Source: an uncultured Bacteriovoracaceae bacterium
GTDB taxonomy: Bacteria; Bdellovibrionota; Bacteriovoracia; Bacteriovoracales; Bacteriovoracaceae
Assembly (NCBI GenBank): GCA_937952395.1
Contig: CALFYV010000413.1
Location: 1 to 7,431 of the forward strand
DNA length: 7,431 nt
Direction of reading: 5' to 3'
Position 1 is the first letter of the stretch; each line of letters begins with the position of its first letter. Below are positions 5,618 through 7,431 of this stretch, in pieces. The position numbers were made by a program, and so were the translations under genes. The notes beneath the pieces are model-generated. The model was given only the letters and a program-made list of their open reading frames with translations. It was not told the DNA's origin and did not search any database.

Positions 5618-5934
5618 TGGGACTGAAATTCTCCACAGTCCATCGTAAGCTGGATGCAAAGTTTAAGGTCGCGGGCCTGGAGGCCCTCGACCTTCTTTGT
5701 GTCCTTATTTTGGCAGCCACAATGAATTTACTCTTTGGACGAAGTTCAATGGGGCCATATCTTGTCTTTGGTTTACCAATTGCACTGACACTTGTTTTGT
5801 TTTTTGGAAAGAGGAATAAACCAGATGGATATTTAGTTCATCTACTACTGTTTCTCATGACTCCAGGTTTTTACAGTGCTGGAGAAAAATCAAAAAACGA
5901 AGAAAAACTTATAGGAAAAATTTATGACAAATAA
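5617..5934 (+). CDS. VirB3/TrbD/TraL-like T4SS inner-membrane protein
   Basis: This is a 105-residue protein with a short basic N-terminus, two membrane segments (about 23-40 and 46-63), and a C-terminal portion including KRNKPDGYLVH (65-75), reminiscent of the conserved region after the hairpin in TraL/VirB3 proteins. These proteins sit in the inner membrane and work with the VirB4 ATPase in pilus biogenesis. It starts at the TGATG junction with the pilin and overlaps the ATPase gene by 11 bases, so the three are translationally linked. Codons 17-25 all end in G or C, unlike the rest of the gene, because they form the hairpin listed separately. The assignment rests on size, topology, that motif and its place between pilin and VirB4. 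Confidence 0.8.
   Translation: MGLKFSTVHRKLDAKFKVAGLEALDLLCVLILAATMNLLFGRSSMGPYLVFGLPIALTLVLFFGKRNKPDGYLVHLLLFLMTPGFYSAGEKSKNEEKLIGKIYDK
5665..5694 (+). other. GC-rich hairpin inside the virB3-like gene
   Basis: Left arm AAGGTCGCGGGCC (5665-5677) pairs with right arm GGCCCTCGACCTT (5682-5694) at 12 of 13 positions around a TGGA loop. The single mismatch is C5672 with T5687. It is far more GC-rich than its surroundings and spans codons 17-26 (nine consecutive codons ending in G or C). It is followed by a mixed T-rich stretch without a run of Ts, so it is not a clear terminator. It may pause polymerase, protect or process the mRNA, or limit expression of genes after the pilin. Confidence 0.6.
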
Positions 5935-7431
5935 ATACAACAGCTTGATCGATTTTATGCCATTTTGGCATTTTGATGAAAATTTCATGGTCTATAAAGA
6001 TGGATCGCTTGGTAGTGCGTTTCGATTGCAAGGAGTTGACATTAGTTGTGCAACAGATGAGATGATTAATGACTTTTCTCAATCGGTCGAAAATTTCATT
6101 AATTCGGTTCCAGAAGGTATTAAATTACAAATTTTTTATCGTCTTTCATCGGATGTTCTACCTTTGATTCAGCAGCACGAAGAAATTTCGGCCCAATCTC
6201 CTAAGGTTTATGCTCCAGTTGCAAAATCAAGAATTGATATGCTCAAAAACAATAATAATTTAGGAAATTATTTTTGTCCTGAAATTTTCTTTTTTGTTCG
6301 CAGCAAGCCACACCGATACAAAAAACAGAGCTTTTTACAAAAAGATCGTGATTTTGAAAAGATAACTTATGCTGATTATCAAAGGCATAAGGATTTTTTT
6401 CTTAGAGACTTAAAGCAAATTAAATCATCACTAGAGCATTCAAAACTCACTCCAAGACAACTTGAAAAAGAAGAATGGTTTAAGTTGGTGTATGAATTTA
6501 TCAATTTAGACCGATCTGAAAAATACCCCATACCAATGATGAAGGATGTATCATCTCCTTTTGCTCCTTCAATTGTTGAGCAATTTGTTGCTACTGATAT
6601 GGAGGTTCAAAAGAGCTGTCTTAAAATTGGTGATTATTACTTTAGAACGATTACACTTAAGACCTTACCTGAAAACTATACTTATGCTTCTCTTATAGAT
6701 GGATTTTTGAAACTTCCTTTTCATTTTTGGCTCTCTCAATCATTAACGGTTCACGAGCAAAAGAAGGAATTAGAAAAGCTTCAACTTCAACGTCGTCTGG
6801 CCCATTCCATGGCCGCAGGCGCGAAACATGTAAGTGATCTTGAAAGTGAATCTCGACTAGGACAACTTGAACAGCTCATCTCTGAATTGCTTGAAGGTTC
6901 TGAAAAACTTGTTTCAATGGACTTTACAGTGATCGTGTGGAGTAAAACAACAGAAGAATTAGAAGAAAAGTGTGATGAAGTGCTAAAGGCCTTTAGAAGA
7001 ATGGGACAAAGCGAAGGATTAGTCGAAACTCTTCCATGCTTTGATGCTTTTATAGGTTGTCTTCCTGGCCCAGGGCAAGGATTGAGATATAAAAAACTTA
7101 AAACAAGTAATGCAGTTCATCTAATGCCACTATTTTCTTATTGGGATGGAAACAAGCGTCCTATTTGTCTTCTGCCTAATAGAGATAATGTGCTAGTGAA
7201 ACTTGACCCTTTCGCCAAAGAACTAATTTCTTGGAATGGTCTTGTGTTTGGCTCAAGTGGAAGTGGTAAGAGTTTTACTCTGAACTATTTGATGCTTCAG
7301 TTTTTTGCCCAAAATCCCACACCCAAAATTGTTTGGATTGATAATGGACAGTCTAGTAAAGGTCTAGTTGAAAGCCTAGGCGGAGAATTTATTAATTTAG
7401 ACATAGAATCAAAAATTTCTCTTAATGTTTT
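5924..7431 (+). CDS. VirB4/TraC-family T4SS ATPase (N-terminal 502 codons; continues past right edge)
   Basis: This is an inner-membrane-associated ATPase that energises pilus assembly and DNA transfer. The open frame runs from ATG 5924 to the window end without a stop. Near the N-terminus, FMPFWHFDENFMVYKDGSLG (residues 11-30) follows the TraC pattern. The middle holds the VirB4 N-terminal domain with a helical, charged stretch (about 275-325). The Walker A motif GSSGSGKS is at 443-450, followed by WIDNGQSSKGLVESLGGEF (about 468-486), the typical VirB4 region after the first P-loop strand. Walker B and the rest (families are about 800 residues) lie beyond the edge. The start has AGGA seven bases upstream and overlaps the previous gene by 11 bases. 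The hallmark motifs are intact, so the transfer system is probably functional. Confidence 0.92.
   Translation, partial: MTNKYNSLIDFMPFWHFDENFMVYKDGSLGSAFRLQGVDISCATDEMINDFSQSVENFINSVPEGIKLQIFYRLSSDVLPLIQQHEEISAQSPKVYAPVAKSRIDMLKNNNNLGNYFCPEIFFFVRSKPHRYKKQSFLQKDRDFEKITYADYQRHKDFFLRDLKQIKSSLEHSKLTPRQLEKEEWFKLVYEFINLDRSEKYPIPMMKDVSSPFAPSIVEQFVATDMEVQKSCLKIGDYYFRTITLKTLPENYTYASLIDGFLKLPFHFWLSQSLTVHEQKKELEKLQLQRRLAHSMAAGAKHVSDLESESRLGQLEQLISELLEGSEKLVSMDFTVIVWSKTTEELEEKCDEVLKAFRRMGQSEGLVETLPCFDAFIGCLPGPGQGLRYKKLKTSNAVHLMPLFSYWDGNKRPICLLPNRDNVLVKLDPFAKELISWNGLVFGSSGSGKSFTLNYLMLQFFAQNPTPKIVWIDNGQSSKGLVESLGGEFINLDIESKISLNV

Noticed and set aside
5665..5694. Reading the virB3 hairpin as an intrinsic terminator
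   Set aside because: No run of Ts follows the stem, and the genes across it overlap and must be co-expressed; it is reported as an unexplained structure instead.
1..7431. CRISPR array, tRNA, rRNA, insertion sequence or attachment site
   Set aside because: No regularly spaced repeats, no cloverleaf or rRNA stretches, no transposase or terminal inverted repeats were seen; the only long non-coding gap is the promoter region at 3497-3791.

Overview
The window is AT-rich, gene-dense bacterial DNA, and almost every boundary is overlapping or coupled. The mix of a sigma54 activator, an F/P-type type IV secretion (T4SS) module and AT-rich codon use would suit a Gram-negative bacterium such as a Bacteriovorax/Bdellovibrio relative. 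That assignment is an impression from gene content, with no phylogenetic marker behind it. The right side looks like the start of the transfer region of a conjugative plasmid or integrative conjugative element.

Left arm, minus strand (3496 down to 1 and beyond the edge): four tightly coupled genes. They encode a REC-AAA+-Fis-type sigma54 activator (2129-3496), a second receiver protein with an odd helical N-terminus (1546-2145), an uncharacterised protein with a zinc-protease HExxH signature (491-1549), and a short-chain dehydrogenase (494 to the left edge) carrying one in-frame TGA. Overlaps are 17, 4 and 4 bases.

Centre (3497-3791): a divergent regulatory region. It holds an array of TTGGTT-N6-AACCAA dyads, a possible IHF site, and a good sigma54 -24/-12 element (3732-3747) facing right, just ahead of a strong ribosome binding site. 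The activator gene sits immediately on the other side, so the simplest reading is that the activator binds the dyads and switches on the rightward operon.

Right arm, plus strand (3792 to the right edge): a sigma-region-4-like HTH protein, a 53-residue lipoprotein, a second sigma-region-4-like HTH protein, an unknown soluble protein, a VirB2/TrbC-like pilin, a VirB3/TrbD/TraL-like membrane protein and the first 502 codons of a VirB4/TraC ATPase. The pilin-VirB3-VirB4 order is the conserved T4SS order. A GC-rich 13-bp-stem hairpin lies inside the virB3-like gene.

Taken together, the window suggests a conjugation operon placed under sigma54 and a phosphorelay-type activator, with a possible protease and a degenerate phosphotransfer protein feeding into the same regulatory operon. 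This wiring is inferred from sequence layout and has not been shown experimentally.
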